Source of the DNA: Streptomyces virginiae
Lineage (GTDB): Bacteria > Actinomycetota > Actinomycetes > Streptomycetales > Streptomycetaceae
Length of the DNA stretch: 64,000 bases
NCBI RefSeq assembly: GCF_000720455.1
Contig: NZ_JOAK01000001.1
Coordinates: 310,001 to 374,000, forward strand
Direction of reading: 5' to 3'
In this document: positions 34,098-42,387 of the stretch, in pieces
How positions within the stretch are numbered: the first letter of the stretch is position 1
How the letters are laid out: the number at the start of each line of letters is the position of its first letter
Made by a program: the position numbers and the translations under genes
The notes under the pieces: generated by a model
Database searches by the model: none
What the model was told of the DNA's origin: nothing
Seen by the model: only the letters and a program-made list of their open reading frames with translations

Positions 34098-34116
34098 CTT
34101 TAGCGTCACTTTAGCG
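34098..34116. promoter_or_regulatory. Possible SARP-type direct repeat
   Basis: CTTTAGCG-TCA-CTTTAGCG gives two identical 8-base units at an 11-base period (34098-34105, 34109-34116), the spacing of SARP binding sites, in the intergenic region between the broken SARP gene and the divergent secreted-protein gene. Confidence 0.4.
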
Positions 34117-34187
34117 CGAGCCGCTTCGGGGGCGCAATCGGCGGTGCGCGCATTCGAGCAACAACTCGTTACGACCCGGGGGAGAAC

Positions 34188-34721
34188 ATGTCTTTCGTTT
34201 CCAGTAAATCCGTCATGCGCGTGACCGTGGCCGCGGCCGCGCTGGCGTCCTTCGCCCTGACGGCCCCGCAGGCCTCGGCCGTCGAGGCCGTGCCGGCGGC
34301 CGGCGGCGTCCGGATCTCCGCGGCGGCGGACGACGCCACGCGCGCCGTCGCGAAGGCCCAGCCGGCGGCGGCCGCCGCCACGGCGAACCTGTGCGGCGCC
34401 GGCTACGAGCTGACCTTCGCCGAGCAGCTTCCGGACTCCCGGCGCTTCGGCACGCTGTTCCTGTACCGCAAGGGCTCCTCGGCGTCCTGTGCCGTCTTCG
34501 ACAACAACCTGGGCTCCGCCAAGTACATGAAGCTGAAGCTGTGCGAGACCAAGGCGCGTCCCGCGGGCACGCCGAGGGTCTGCAGCACGGACGAGGGCAC
34601 CTTCAGCCAGTACGCGGGCCCGGTGCGCGTCAACGACGTGTGCGGCGAGGTCACGGCCATCCTGAAGCAGGACGGCATCGCGATCATCGACCGCGTGCGC
34701 CTGGTGCCGCCCTGCAAGTAG
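34188..34721 (+). CDS. Secreted protein, unknown function, Cys-rich
   Basis: A 177-residue protein with a Sec signal (VMRVTVAAAALASFALTAPQASAVEA). The mature part after a Ala-rich spacer has six Cys (NLCGAGYELTFAEQL, SASCAVFDN, LKLCETKA, PRVCSTDEG, NDVCGEVTAIL, RLVPPCK), probably three disulfides, and a beta-rich pattern GTLFLYRKGSSASCAVFDNNLGSAKYMKLKLC. The ATG at 34188 has GGGGGAG upstream. Proteins of this shape are common in Streptomyces, with no defined role. The divergent neighbour is the broken SARP gene. Confidence 0.75.
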   Translation: MSFVSSKSVMRVTVAAAALASFALTAPQASAVEAVPAAGGVRISAAADDATRAVAKAQPAAAAATANLCGAGYELTFAEQLPDSRRFGTLFLYRKGSSASCAVFDNNLGSAKYMKLKLCETKARPAGTPRVCSTDEGTFSQYAGPVRVNDVCGEVTAILKQDGIAIIDRVRLVPPCK

Positions 34722-34733
34722 CGGGCCGGTCCG

Positions 34734-34767
34734 GGACGGCCTCCGCGCGGGTGCGCGGGGGCCGTCC
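34734..34767. terminator. Hairpin terminator between convergent genes
   Basis: A 15-bp stem with one T-G wobble and a GGGT loop (34734-34748 with 34753-34767) just after the secreted-protein stop. Confidence 0.7.
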
Positions 34768-34809
34768 GAGGTGTGAGGGCGGGGGGTGGCGGCTGCCCGG
34801 GGGCGGCTG

Positions 34810-35181
34810 TTACTTGTCGGAGTAGCTGAAGTCCCCGACCGTCCAGGCGCTGACGTTGTCGAGGGCGATCCGGTACATTCCGCCGGTCTCGGGGATGCCC
34901 ACCGGGCCCTGGAGGATGCGCGCCACGTGGAAGTGCAGGTGTGAGGGCGGGCCGCCTGGCTGTCCGGCCGTGCCTTCGGGGGAGCCGAACACCTCGGCGA
35001 ACGGGCCGAGCTGGTCGGAGTCCCGCAGGACCTCCGCCACCCGCTGGCGCCAGACGCGTTCGGGGGCGAGGCGGCCGGTGATGACGGCGCCGTTCACGAC
35101 GACCGTCAGGGACATCTGATTGGTCTGTTCCGACTCGACCATGGCGGCGAGGTCGCGGAGCAGGTCGTCAGGGATCGACAT
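34810..35181 (-). CDS. GvpU-like (gas vesicle accessory) protein
   Basis: A 123-residue protein. MSLTVVVNGAVITGRLAPERVWRQRVAEVL matches the GvpU pattern 'LxVNGAVISGxxI....Y'; PSHLHFHVARIL corresponds to 'AHFIHLKNTKI', and GGMYRIALDNVSAWTVGDF to 'WRGKIAEVDGFFLG'. GvpU proteins accompany some gas vesicle clusters but also occur alone. No gvpA or other gas vesicle gene is visible in this window, so it may act in something else. ATG at 35181 is preferred for length. Confidence 0.55.
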   Translation of the reverse strand: MSIPDDLLRDLAAMVESEQTNQMSLTVVVNGAVITGRLAPERVWRQRVAEVLRDSDQLGPFAEVFGSPEGTAGQPGGPPSHLHFHVARILQGPVGIPETGGMYRIALDNVSAWTVGDFSYSDK

Positions 35182-35260
35182 GGGCAGGGACTCTAGCAAG
35201 AGGGCCCGGCCCCGGGGGGCGCTTCCGGCGCGGCGGCGGCCGATTCCCGACGGGCGGGCA

Positions 35261-35302
35261 AAAAGGCCCGCGGCCCGCACGCAGAGGTGCGGGCCGCGGG
35301 CC
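35261..35302 (-). terminator. Intrinsic terminator of the cold-shock gene
   Basis: On the reverse strand a perfect 16-bp stem (35287-35302 with 35265-35280, loop CTCTGC) is followed directly by a TTTT tract (35261-35264 on the forward strand is AAAA): a textbook intrinsic terminator. Confidence 0.85.
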
Positions 35303-35358
35303 CGTTCGCTCTCGCGTCGACACCGGTAGCAGGGCCGGCGTCGGCGAGGGCGTCAGCG

Positions 35359-35562
35359 TCAGGCGGGAACGATGTTCTCGGCCTGCGGGCCCTTCTGGCC
35401 CTGCGTGACGTCGAAGGTGACCTTCTGGCCTTCCTGGAGCTCACGGAAGCCGGACGTGGCGATGTTCGAGTAGTGGGCGAAGACGTCCGCGCCGCCACCC
35501 TCCTGCTCGATGAAGCCGAAACCCTTTTCCGCGTTGAACCACTTCACGGTGCCGGATGCCAT
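35359..35562 (-). CDS. Cold-shock protein (CspA family)
   Basis: A 67-residue single CSD nucleic-acid binder: [67 protein letters not shown], with RNP1 (KGFGFI) and RNP2 (DVFAHY). It acts as an RNA chaperone in the cytosol. A long, lower-GC leader (about 35563-35720) precedes it, typical of Csp mRNAs that respond to temperature. An intrinsic terminator follows. Confidence 0.97.
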   Translation of the reverse strand: MASGTVKWFNAEKGFGFIEQEGGGADVFAHYSNIATSGFRELQEGQKVTFDVTQGQKGPQAENIVPA

Positions 35563-35760
35563 GCGAGTTCTCCTTTGGGGCAGTGCCCGGGCCGCACTGT
35601 GCGGACCCGGCGTCGACGAGATGATTGCCCCGACCGGAAATCTGTACCGGAAATGAAAAGTGCACCCACCGGAAAATCGGGTGAGAGCACTTGTAAGCTT
35701 TTTGGGGACCACAACCGCAACTGGCGTCACCGTAGCACAGGGAAAACGGGTGGGCCCGGT
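35563..35760 (-). promoter_or_regulatory. Long 5' leader and promoter region of the cold-shock gene
   Basis: About 200 bases with lower GC than the surrounding genes and no coding potential. The reverse strand has TTTTCCCTGTGCTACGGTG near 35730-35750, a possible promoter, followed by an A-rich AAAAAGCTTACAAG and several CCGG(T)-TTTCCGG elements that can pair. The role is inferred by analogy with csp leaders. Confidence 0.4.
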
Positions 35761-35859
35761 AAGTCTTTCCGTTCAGGTATTCCTGCGTCGCGGTACTGGA
35801 TATCCGGTCCTTTGATCCTATGAACGCCCCTCCTGGTACCGGGGCGCCCAGCGGTCCCC

Positions 35860-36654
35860 TCAGGCGCCGATGCGCAGCAGCGCGAGCGTGATGTTGTCGG
35901 GACCCCCCGCGTCGATCGCAGCCTTCCACAGCTCGAACGCCGCCCTGCCGTCGTCGTGCACCCGCAGCAGTTCCTCGATCGCGTCGTCCGGCACCGGGTC
36001 GGTCAGCCCGTCGCTGCACACCAGGTAGCGGTCGCCCTCGGCCAGCGGGAAGGTCTCGATGTGCGGGGTGATCGCGCTGTGCCCGCGGCTGCCGCCGAGC
36101 ACCTGCGTGACGGCGGAGGTGGTGCGGTACCCGGGCGCGGGGGGCGGGCTGTCGTCCACGCTCACCTGGCGCAGGCCGTCGCGCGCCGCGTGGAACACCT
36201 TGCTGTCGCCGACGTTGAAGGCCAGCAGCGACTCGGCCAGTACCAGGGCGCCCGCGACCGTGGTCCCCATGGCGGTCAGGTCCGGCCGGCCGTCGGCGGC
36301 CGAGTACACCGCGTCGTTGCAGAGGTCCAGGGCGCCGGCGACGGCCTCCGCGCAGTCCAGGGAGGGGCCGAGCGAGGACAGCTGGCGCACCACGAGCTCG
36401 CTGGCCACTTCCCCGGCCGGCTGTCCGCCGAGCCCGTCGGCGACCGCGACGACGAGCGGTCTGCCGAAGGGGAACACCAGCGTCTGGGGGTTCTGGGTCA
36501 CGGTCCCGCACAGGGTCCACGGCCCGATGACGAGGCTGTCCTCGTTGTGCTCGCGGACCAGCCCGACATGGCTCAGGGCGGTCACAGCTATGTACGTCAC
36601 CTCGACGTCCCGCCTCTCCGCAACGGCTCCGGCAGACGCGTACCTCGCCACCAT
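35860..36654 (-). CDS. PP2C family protein phosphatase
   Basis: A 264-residue PPM-type Ser/Thr phosphatase, cytosolic. Metal ligands are visible: VREHNEDSLVIG, VVAVADGLGGQPAGEVAS (DG), GTTVAGALVLAESLLAFNVGDSKVF, LVCSDGLTDPVPDDAIEELL (SDG) and DAGGPDNITLALLRI (PDN). The full motif set indicates an active enzyme. It lacks a membrane anchor. The start at 36654 is one choice; longer frames go to 36789. It is divergent from the small monooxygenase-like gene. A partner kinase is not adjacent. Confidence 0.9.
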   Translation of the reverse strand: MVARYASAGAVAERRDVEVTYIAVTALSHVGLVREHNEDSLVIGPWTLCGTVTQNPQTLVFPFGRPLVVAVADGLGGQPAGEVASELVVRQLSSLGPSLDCAEAVAGALDLCNDAVYSAADGRPDLTAMGTTVAGALVLAESLLAFNVGDSKVFHAARDGLRQVSVDDSPPPAPGYRTTSAVTQVLGGSRGHSAITPHIETFPLAEGDRYLVCSDGLTDPVPDDAIEELLRVHDDGRAAFELWKAAIDAGGPDNITLALLRIGA

Positions 36655-36755
36655 TGTCGCGCCGCTCCGGCATGCGCGGCGCGGTCTGCCGGAGCACGCT
36701 GGTCGTGGAGCTGCCTGTCCCCCGACGGCGGCCGGGCCAGGAAGGACTGCCGTTG

Positions 36756-37055
36756 ATGTTCGCGAGGCTGAGCACCTACCAGGGATCACCCGTCCCCGCT
36801 GAGGGAGACCTGGGCGCGCATTCGGAGGAGATCGTCCGGCAGGTGCAGGACGTGCCCGGCTTCCGGGGCGTCTTCTACCTGGTCGACCGGGCCACCGGGG
36901 AGGCGAAGTCGCTGACCCTGTGGGAGGACGAGCGGAGCATGCGGGAGAGCGAGGAACTCGCGAACCGGATCCGCGAGGAGACCGCCAGGCGGGAGGGCCA
37001 GCAGGTCGTCACGGTCGAGCACTTCGAGGTGGGCTTCAGCCACCTGGGGCCTTAG
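36756..37055 (+). CDS. Antibiotic-biosynthesis-monooxygenase-like (ABM) protein
   Basis: A 99-residue ferredoxin-like fold protein: MFARLSTYQGSPVP.., IVRQVQDVPGFRGVFYLVDRATGEAKSLTLWEDERSMRESEELANRIREETA and VTVEHFEVG. The GF.G...L.D..TG...S.TLWE pattern is usual for ABM-fold proteins, which include cofactor-free oxygenases and stress proteins. The ATG at 36756 has GGAAGGA upstream. It lies 70 bases before the FAD oxidoreductase gene and may be cotranscribed. Confidence 0.75.
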   Translation: MFARLSTYQGSPVPAEGDLGAHSEEIVRQVQDVPGFRGVFYLVDRATGEAKSLTLWEDERSMRESEELANRIREETARREGQQVVTVEHFEVGFSHLGP

Positions 37056-37124
37056 GGGCAGCACCCGGCGCCCGCGTCTCGGCGCGGCGTGAGAGCGAGG
37101 TACGACGGACGAGGAGCGATGGTC

Positions 37125-38501
37125 ATGGGCAAGCTCGCGATCGACCAGCTGCGGGAACGGGTACGCGGGGCGGTCGTCGCCCCCGACGACGCCGCCTACG
37201 AGGAGGCGCGCGCGGTCAACAACGCCATGATCGACCGGAGGCCGGCCGTCGTCGTGCGCTGCGCCAACGCCGGTGACGTCATGGCCGCGGTCGACTTCGC
37301 GCGGGAGAACGCCCTGGACCTCGCGGTCCGGGGCGGCGGCCACAGCGTGCCCGGCTTCGGCACCTGCGACGACGGCGTCGTCGCCGACCTGTCGGGGATG
37401 CGCGGCGTACGCGTCGACGCCGCGCGCCGCACGGCGCGCGCGGAGGGCGGCGCCACCTGGGGCGACTTCAACGCGGCGACCTACGCCTACGGGCTGGCCA
37501 CCACCGGCGGGATCATCTCCACCACCGGCATCGGCGGGCTCACCCTCGGCGGCGGCATCGGCTATCTGTGCCGCGGCCAGGGTCTGAGCTGCGACAACCT
37601 GATCTCGGCCGATGTGGTGACGGCGGACGGCCGGCTCCTCGTGGCGAGCGAGGAGGAGAACCCCGACCTCTTCTGGGCGCTGCGCGGCGGCGGCGGGAAC
37701 TTCGGCGCGGTGACCTCCTTCGAGTACCGGCTCAGCCCGGTCAAGGACATCTACGGCGGCCCGATGCTCTTCGAGCTGGACGACGCGGCCACCGTGCTGC
37801 GGTCCTTCGCCGACTACATCGCCGACGCCCCGGAGCAGCTCGGCGGCTTCCCGGCCTTCCAGCTGGCGCCTCCGCTCCCGTTCATCCCGGCGGACCGGCA
37901 CGGCGATCCGTTCGCCCTGATCGTGGCGTGCTGGGCCGGGCCGCTCGACGAGGGCGAGAAGGCCCTCCAGGCCTTCCACGACTTCGCCCCGGTGGTCGCG
38001 GAGCACGTCGGCCCCATGCCGTACCCGGCGCTCAACAGCGCCTTCGACGCGCTCGTGCCGCCCGGTCTCCAGCACTACTGGAAGGCCAACTTCGTGACCG
38101 AGCTGAGCGAGTCCGCGATCGAGGCGCACCTGGTGCACGGCCCGAAGCTGCCCGCCGTCAACTCGACGGTCCACATCTACCCGATCAACGGCGCCTGCCA
38201 CCGCGTCGGACCGCAGGAGACGGCCTTCGCCTACCGCGACGCCTCCTTCGCCACCGTCATCGCCGGCATGTGGCCGGACCCGGCGGATAGCGAAGCGAAC
38301 ATCGCCTGGGTCCGCGACTACTACGAGGCCACCGCACCGCACTCGGAGGAGGGCGGCTACATCAACTTCATGGCCGAGGACGACCAGAGCCGGATCAGGG
38401 CCAACTACAAGGGGAACTACGACCGTCTGGCCGAGGTCAAGCGGACGTACGACCCGCACAACCTCTTCCACCTGAACCAGAACATCCAGCCTGCCGCCTG
38501 A
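37125..38501 (+). CDS. FAD-linked oxidoreductase (BBE family)
   Basis: A 458-residue berberine-bridge-like flavoprotein. FAD_binding_4 domain: VVVRCANAGDVMAAVDFARENALDLAVRGGGHSVPGFGTCDDGVVADLS, where the His in GGGHS is the covalent FAD site; then TTGGIISTTGIGGLTLGGGIGYLCRGQGLSCDNLISADVVTADG. The Cys that makes the second flavin bond in bicovalent members is Thr at this place. Substrate domain, then the BBE C-terminus YKGNYDRLAEVKRTYDPHNLFHLNQNIQP. The second ATG (37125) has better spacing from GAGGAG than 37119. Substrate unknown (sugars, alkaloid-like compounds). Confidence 0.9.
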   Translation: MGKLAIDQLRERVRGAVVAPDDAAYEEARAVNNAMIDRRPAVVVRCANAGDVMAAVDFARENALDLAVRGGGHSVPGFGTCDDGVVADLSGMRGVRVDAARRTARAEGGATWGDFNAATYAYGLATTGGIISTTGIGGLTLGGGIGYLCRGQGLSCDNLISADVVTADGRLLVASEEENPDLFWALRGGGGNFGAVTSFEYRLSPVKDIYGGPMLFELDDAATVLRSFADYIADAPEQLGGFPAFQLAPPLPFIPADRHGDPFALIVACWAGPLDEGEKALQAFHDFAPVVAEHVGPMPYPALNSAFDALVPPGLQHYWKANFVTELSESAIEAHLVHGPKLPAVNSTVHIYPINGACHRVGPQETAFAYRDASFATVIAGMWPDPADSEANIAWVRDYYEATAPHSEEGGYINFMAEDDQSRIRANYKGNYDRLAEVKRTYDPHNLFHLNQNIQPAA

Positions 38502-38599
38502 GGCGGTGCGGATGCGGACCGTGTCCGGCTGTGCATAGTTTGTCGTAGTACCGGAAGGTCCCGTACGCCTGGTTTGCCCTGATCGAGGAAGGCCCCTCC

Positions 38600-39028
38600 A
38601 TGAAGCGTTTCCCGGTGGTCGGTGTGCTCTGCCTGAGCGCGGTGTTCGGCCTCAGCGCGTGCTCCGACGACAGTTCCTCCCCCGCGGAGGAGGCCTCCGA
38701 GGCCTCGGCCGACCTGTGCACCGACCTGAACGCGCTCAAGGCCGACAACGCCAAGCTGAAGGCCCTGAACCCCGCCGTCGCGACCAAGGACCAGATCAAG
38801 GAAGCCTACGACGCCGTGCAGGAGGACTGGGCGAACGTCAAGGAGAACGCGAGCAAGCTGAAGGACGCGGAGCGCGAGGCGGTCCAGTCCGCCGCCGAGA
38901 ACCTGAAGAAGGGCTACGAGGACCTGCCGGGCGACACGACCGGCAAGGACGCGCTCACCCAGCTGCAGCCCCAGATCCAGTCGCTGGACCAGGCCACGAC
39001 GGCCGCCTCCTCCGGTCTCAAGTGCTGA
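38600..39028 (+). CDS. Small helical lipoprotein
   Basis: A 142-residue lipoprotein. MKRFPVVGVLCLSAVFGLSACSDD gives a signal peptide with lipobox LSAC. The mature chain is charged and helical with heptad-like runs (DLNALKADNAKLKALNP, VQEDWANVKENASKLKDAEREAVQSAAENLKKGYEDL, LTQLQPQIQSLDQATTAA), ending in KC; a Cys near the start (DLC) may pair with it. The form is common in Streptomyces, function unknown. Confidence 0.8.
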   Translation: MKRFPVVGVLCLSAVFGLSACSDDSSSPAEEASEASADLCTDLNALKADNAKLKALNPAVATKDQIKEAYDAVQEDWANVKENASKLKDAEREAVQSAAENLKKGYEDLPGDTTGKDALTQLQPQIQSLDQATTAASSGLKC

Positions 39029-39049
39029 CCGGGTGACCGGTCCCCCCCG

Positions 39050-39097
39050 AAGAGCAGAAGTCCCCGTCCGGTTCTCCGGACGGGGACTTCTGCTCTT
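39050..39097. terminator. Bidirectional hairpin terminator
   Basis: A perfect 22-bp stem with TTCT loop (39050-39071 with 39076-39097). It touches the stop codon of the potassium channel gene and serves two convergent genes. Confidence 0.85.
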
Positions 39098-39654
39098 CAG
39101 GGGCCGTCGTCCTCGTCCGTGAACGGCAGGTCCCCGGCTCTCCTCTTGCGCATGGCGATCTTCATCGCGCCGAAGAGCGCCTTGGCGATGACGCCCACCA
39201 CGATCAGGTCGGCGACCATCTGCGCGGTGGTCAGCACGCGCCCGGTTTCGGTGACGGGGACGATGTCGCCGAATCCCACGGTCGCGAACACCGTGACCGT
39301 GAAGTAGAGGGCGTCCGTGCGGTTCAGCGGCTCGGAGAAGGTGCCCGGCACGCTCTCCGAGAGCATGAAGTACGTGGCGGAGAAGACGATCAGGAACAGC
39401 GGTACGGCGGTCGTCATCGCTTCGAGGGCGGACAGCCGCGGATACTCCGAACGGGCGATGGCGGCGACCTGCCAGGCCGTCAGCAGACCGAACGCCAGCA
39501 GCCCCAGCACGAGCGTCAGGACCGTCAGGAGGCCGAAGCCGCCTTCCAGCGGCGCCATGAAGTACAGCGCCGTGAGCAGGACGACCGAGGCCGTCCCGCG
39601 CAGGCAGTGGCCCAGCAGGACGCGCCGGCGGCGCCGGGCAGCGTTGCGTTCCAT
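39097..39654 (-). CDS. Potassium channel family protein
   Basis: A 185-residue ion channel. Two N-terminal helices (about 18-45, 45-70) and then the pore unit: helix VPLFLIVFSATYFML, the pore loop TDALYFTVTVFATVGFGDIVPVTETGRVLTT with selectivity filter TVGFGD (a variant of TVGYGD) and helix VADLIVVGVIAKALFGA. A short basic/acidic tail (MRKRRAGDLPFTDEDD) has no RCK or cyclic-nucleotide domain. It would assemble as a tetramer in the membrane. Gating signal not visible. Confidence 0.88.
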   Translation of the reverse strand: MERNAARRRRRVLLGHCLRGTASVVLLTALYFMAPLEGGFGLLTVLTLVLGLLAFGLLTAWQVAAIARSEYPRLSALEAMTTAVPLFLIVFSATYFMLSESVPGTFSEPLNRTDALYFTVTVFATVGFGDIVPVTETGRVLTTAQMVADLIVVGVIAKALFGAMKIAMRKRRAGDLPFTDEDDGP

Positions 39655-39719
39655 GCCTTCAGGAGAACGGCCCGGACCGCATCCGGCGACCGGAGCGCCG
39701 GGCGCACGGCGGGCCGCCG

Positions 39720-40397
39720 TCAGCGCGTGAGGTCGTACAGGCTCCTGCCCACCAGCCACAGGCCGAGGACGAGGCAGGCGAGGACGATCGCCGGGTCCTT
39801 GTGGTCGGAGAGCCAGGCCCGCAGGCCCGTCAGCGCCCGCGCCGCCCGCTCGGGGGCGAACACCATGTACAGCTCCATCGCCAGGAGGGTGGAGGAGGCC
39901 AGGACGCAGAAGCCGAACAGGGCCAGGTACGTGGCGTTGTCGGAGAGGTTCGCCTCGATGACGGTGGCGGCGGCCGCACCGACCATGCCCCACGGCTGGA
40001 GGAGCACCGCGAGCCCGGCGGCGGACCACGCGGACGCCTGGTCCATGCGGGAGAGCGCGCGCGGCTCTCCCGCCGGGCCGGACCCGTCGACAGCGGGCGC
40101 CGCGCCCGCTCCGGGGCGCCGCCGGCGCCGGTATTCGGCGTAGGCGACCAGCCCGATGCCGATGGCCAGGCGGAGCGCGAGACCGGCGGTGGACGGCGGG
40201 GAGCGCGGCGGCGGGGGCTGGCCCCCGGTGAGGAGCAGGACGACGGCGATCACGGCGACGAGGCAGCCGAGCCAGGCCAGGATGAAGGCGAGCCCCTTCC
40301 ACAGACCACCGGGCGCGGACACCACCAGCACGAAGGCCATGATGGGCAGCGGATAGAGGGTGATGATCAGCCCGATGACGATCAGGTCAAGCACCAT
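39720..40397 (-). CDS. GAP family membrane protein (LysE-like fold)
   Basis: A 225-residue protein with about six helices: LIVIGLIITLYPLPIMAFVLVVSAPGG, GLAFILAWLGCLVAVIAVVLLLTGG, LALRLAIGIGLVAYAEY, AGLAVLLQPWGMVGAAAATVIEANLS, LALFGFCVLASSTLLAMELYMVF and AIVLACLVLGLWLVGRSLY. The 'P.PI.A..L.L.....G...A..FL.GW..G' style matches GAP/Sap proteins, related to LysE exporters; mycobacterial members help export glycopeptidolipids. Substrate here unknown. Same strand as the channel gene, 65 bases apart, perhaps one transcript. Confidence 0.75.
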   Translation of the reverse strand: MVLDLIVIGLIITLYPLPIMAFVLVVSAPGGLWKGLAFILAWLGCLVAVIAVVLLLTGGQPPPPRSPPSTAGLALRLAIGIGLVAYAEYRRRRRPGAGAAPAVDGSGPAGEPRALSRMDQASAWSAAGLAVLLQPWGMVGAAAATVIEANLSDNATYLALFGFCVLASSTLLAMELYMVFAPERAARALTGLRAWLSDHKDPAIVLACLVLGLWLVGRSLYDLTR

Positions 40398-40494
40398 CGG
40401 CTTTTCCCCGTCGGTGGATAGACCCTTCCTCGGGTACCGGGAAGGGAATGCTCATGCGTCCATGGTTGGCACGCCCCACGTACGGGTGCAAAAG

Positions 40495-40514
40495 ATGCGG
40501 CATTCGCTCCGCAT
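40495..40514. promoter_or_regulatory. Inverted repeat in the divergent GAP/SHOCT promoter region
   Basis: ATGCGG-CATTCGCT-CCGCAT is a perfect 6-bp inverted repeat with an 8-base centre in the 175-base gap between divergent genes. A possible operator; no binder known. Confidence 0.3.
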
Positions 40515-40572
40515 GCGGAGTAACGGACCCGCCTGTATCAATGAAGTACCACGTGCATGATCGGAGTCGGGC

Positions 40573-40968
40573 ATGGACGACTATCCACTTCTCAACCTCT
40601 TCTGGACGATGCTGTGGTTCTTCCTGTGGGTCATGTGGTTCTTCCTGCTCTTCAAAGTCATCACGGACATCTTCCGTGACCACAGCCTGCACGGCTGGGG
40701 GAAGGCGGGATGGCTGATCCTCGTGCTGCTGGTGCCGTTCATCGGCGTGTTCATCTACGTCATCGCGCGCGGCCGCAGCATGCACGAACGGGACGCCAAG
40801 CAGATCAAGGAGAACGAGGCGGCCTTCCGCTCGTACGTCCAGCAGGCTGCCGGCAGCGGCGGTGGCGGCGGTTCCGCGGACGAGCTGAGCAAACTCTCCG
40901 CGCTCAAGGACAAGGGCGACATCAGCCAGGAGGAATTCGACCGGGCCAAGGCCAGGATCCTGGCCTGA
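40573..40968 (+). CDS. PLDc_N / SHOCT-domain membrane protein
   Basis: A 131-residue protein. Two membrane helices (about 8-35, 47-68: FWTMLWFFLWVMWFFLLFKVITDIFRD, GWLILVLLVPFIGVFIYVIARGR) of the PLDc_N type, a Gly/Ser linker, then a C-terminal SHOCT motif (DELSKLSALKDKGDISQEEFDRAKARIL). Such small proteins are common and presumed to mediate oligomerisation or envelope responses. ATG at 40573 with GGAG upstream. Confidence 0.85.
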   Translation: MDDYPLLNLFWTMLWFFLWVMWFFLLFKVITDIFRDHSLHGWGKAGWLILVLLVPFIGVFIYVIARGRSMHERDAKQIKENEAAFRSYVQQAAGSGGGGGSADELSKLSALKDKGDISQEEFDRAKARILA

Positions 40969-41002
40969 GCCCAACGAGCCCCGCTAGCCACATGAGTCCC
41001 GT

Positions 41003-41030
41003 CGGCTCCGCCCCGCCCGGGGCGGAGCCG
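41003..41030. terminator. Bidirectional hairpin terminator
   Basis: CGGCTCCGCCCC with GGGGCGGAGCCG (41003-41014 with 41019-41030), 12-bp stem, between convergent genes. Confidence 0.75.
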
Positions 41031-41037
41031 GCCGGGC

Positions 41038-42387
41038 TCATTCGCGGTCCGGGCGCGGGGCCGGACGGTCGGCCGGGCCGCCGGCGCCGCCCGCGCCGTC
41101 GGCGACGCGGCCGCCTGCCGCGAGCAGGGCCAGTACGGCGAGCACCGCGAGCAGGATCAGCACCAGCAGCAGCACCGTCAGCACGGTCGGGTGGTTCCAC
41201 AGCGCGAACACGAGCGCGATGACGAGCAGCGCGCCCACGGTGAGCGCGTGCCGGTGGGCCTCCACCCACCGGCCCGCGCCGCCGGTGTGCACCCCGTGTC
41301 CGGCGCCCCAGCGGGCGGCGGAGTCGGCCGTACGGTCGGCCCGGCCGCGCACGCCGCGCGGCAGCCGGCCGGCACCGGACAGGTAGGCGCCGAGCGCCAC
41401 GACGATGCCGAGGACCATCGCGGTCCGCAGACTGACCCGCAGGAACCGCACCAGCGTGTCGAAGACGGCCGCCGCCGCGGCCGGGGACTGGACCTCGGCG
41501 GGCAGGTGGTCGAGGTAGTAACGGCGGCCCACGACCAGGGCGATGGCGACCAGCAGGCAGGCGAACGCCGCGCACAGGGCGGTCGTCACCAGGGCCCGGC
41601 GCCGGCGCGCGGCCAGCAGCACGCCCGCCGCGCCGAGGACGACCGTCAGGACGGGCAGCCAGTTGCCGAGGACGTCGAGCAGCCGCACCGCGCCCCTGAT
41701 CTGCCCCAGCTTGTCGTTCTGGAAGAGCACCATCTGCTTGTCGACCTCGGGGATCTTCTCCGCCGGGGAGACCCCGGCGGCCACGAGCTCTTCCTTGACC
41801 TTGTCGACCGCCTCGCCGACGTCGAGGGTGACGGTGCCTCCGTCGACGCCGACCGCACCGCGGCCCTTGCCGGTGAGCGCGTGCACCACGGCGTTGTGGG
41901 CGGCGCGGTTGGCCACGGTCCACACCTTCTCGAACCGGTCGCTCTCCACGAACCGGGTCGCCACCTTGGAGACGACCTGGTCGGCGGCCGAGTCCAGCTG
42001 CGGGCCCAGTGCCTTGACCGCGTTGCCCACGCGCGGCGGCAGCCCCTGGGACTCCAGCCACTTCGCCAGGTCGGCCGTGACCTGGGAGCCGTCCACGCGT
42101 ACGTCGGCCGCCTTCGTGATGCGGCCCACGGCGGCCTCCTCGATCGCGGGGTTCGAGGCGAGCGGCTTGACCGTCGAGACGTACCGGTCGGTGTCCAGCA
42201 CGATGTCGTGCACCCAGACGGTGAGCAGGGAGAGCGGTACCAAGATGCAGGTCAGTGTGATCAGTACCGCCGACACGGCGCTCTTCGCGATCCGCCCGCC
42301 ACGGGATCCGCCGCCCCGGGCGGTTGTCGGGCGGTCGGTCGGCGCCGCGCCGGGCGGGTCGCCGGGTGACGGGGACGGCTCGCTCAT
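41038..42387 (-). CDS. Membrane protein with exported helical domain (long paralog of the 23552-24379 gene)
   Basis: A 449-residue protein: Pro/Ser-rich cytosolic start, helix about 38-62 (AVSAVLITLTCILVPLSLLTVWV), exported domain about 63-245 starting HDIVLDTDRYVSTVKPLASNPAIEEAAVGRITKAADVRVD, helices near 250-275, 285-308 and 340-360, a cytosolic loop and two or three more C-terminal helices, then an acidic-Pro tail. The exported domain contains the same DRY...PLA.NPAI pattern and NRAAHNAVVHALTGKG stretch as the shorter paralog. The ATG at 42387 lacks a strong ribosome site. Function unknown. Confidence 0.75.
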   Translation of the reverse strand: MSEPSPSPGDPPGAAPTDRPTTARGGGSRGGRIAKSAVSAVLITLTCILVPLSLLTVWVHDIVLDTDRYVSTVKPLASNPAIEEAAVGRITKAADVRVDGSQVTADLAKWLESQGLPPRVGNAVKALGPQLDSAADQVVSKVATRFVESDRFEKVWTVANRAAHNAVVHALTGKGRGAVGVDGGTVTLDVGEAVDKVKEELVAAGVSPAEKIPEVDKQMVLFQNDKLGQIRGAVRLLDVLGNWLPVLTVVLGAAGVLLAARRRRALVTTALCAAFACLLVAIALVVGRRYYLDHLPAEVQSPAAAAAVFDTLVRFLRVSLRTAMVLGIVVALGAYLSGAGRLPRGVRGRADRTADSAARWGAGHGVHTGGAGRWVEAHRHALTVGALLVIALVFALWNHPTVLTVLLLVLILLAVLAVLALLAAGGRVADGAGGAGGPADRPAPRPDRE

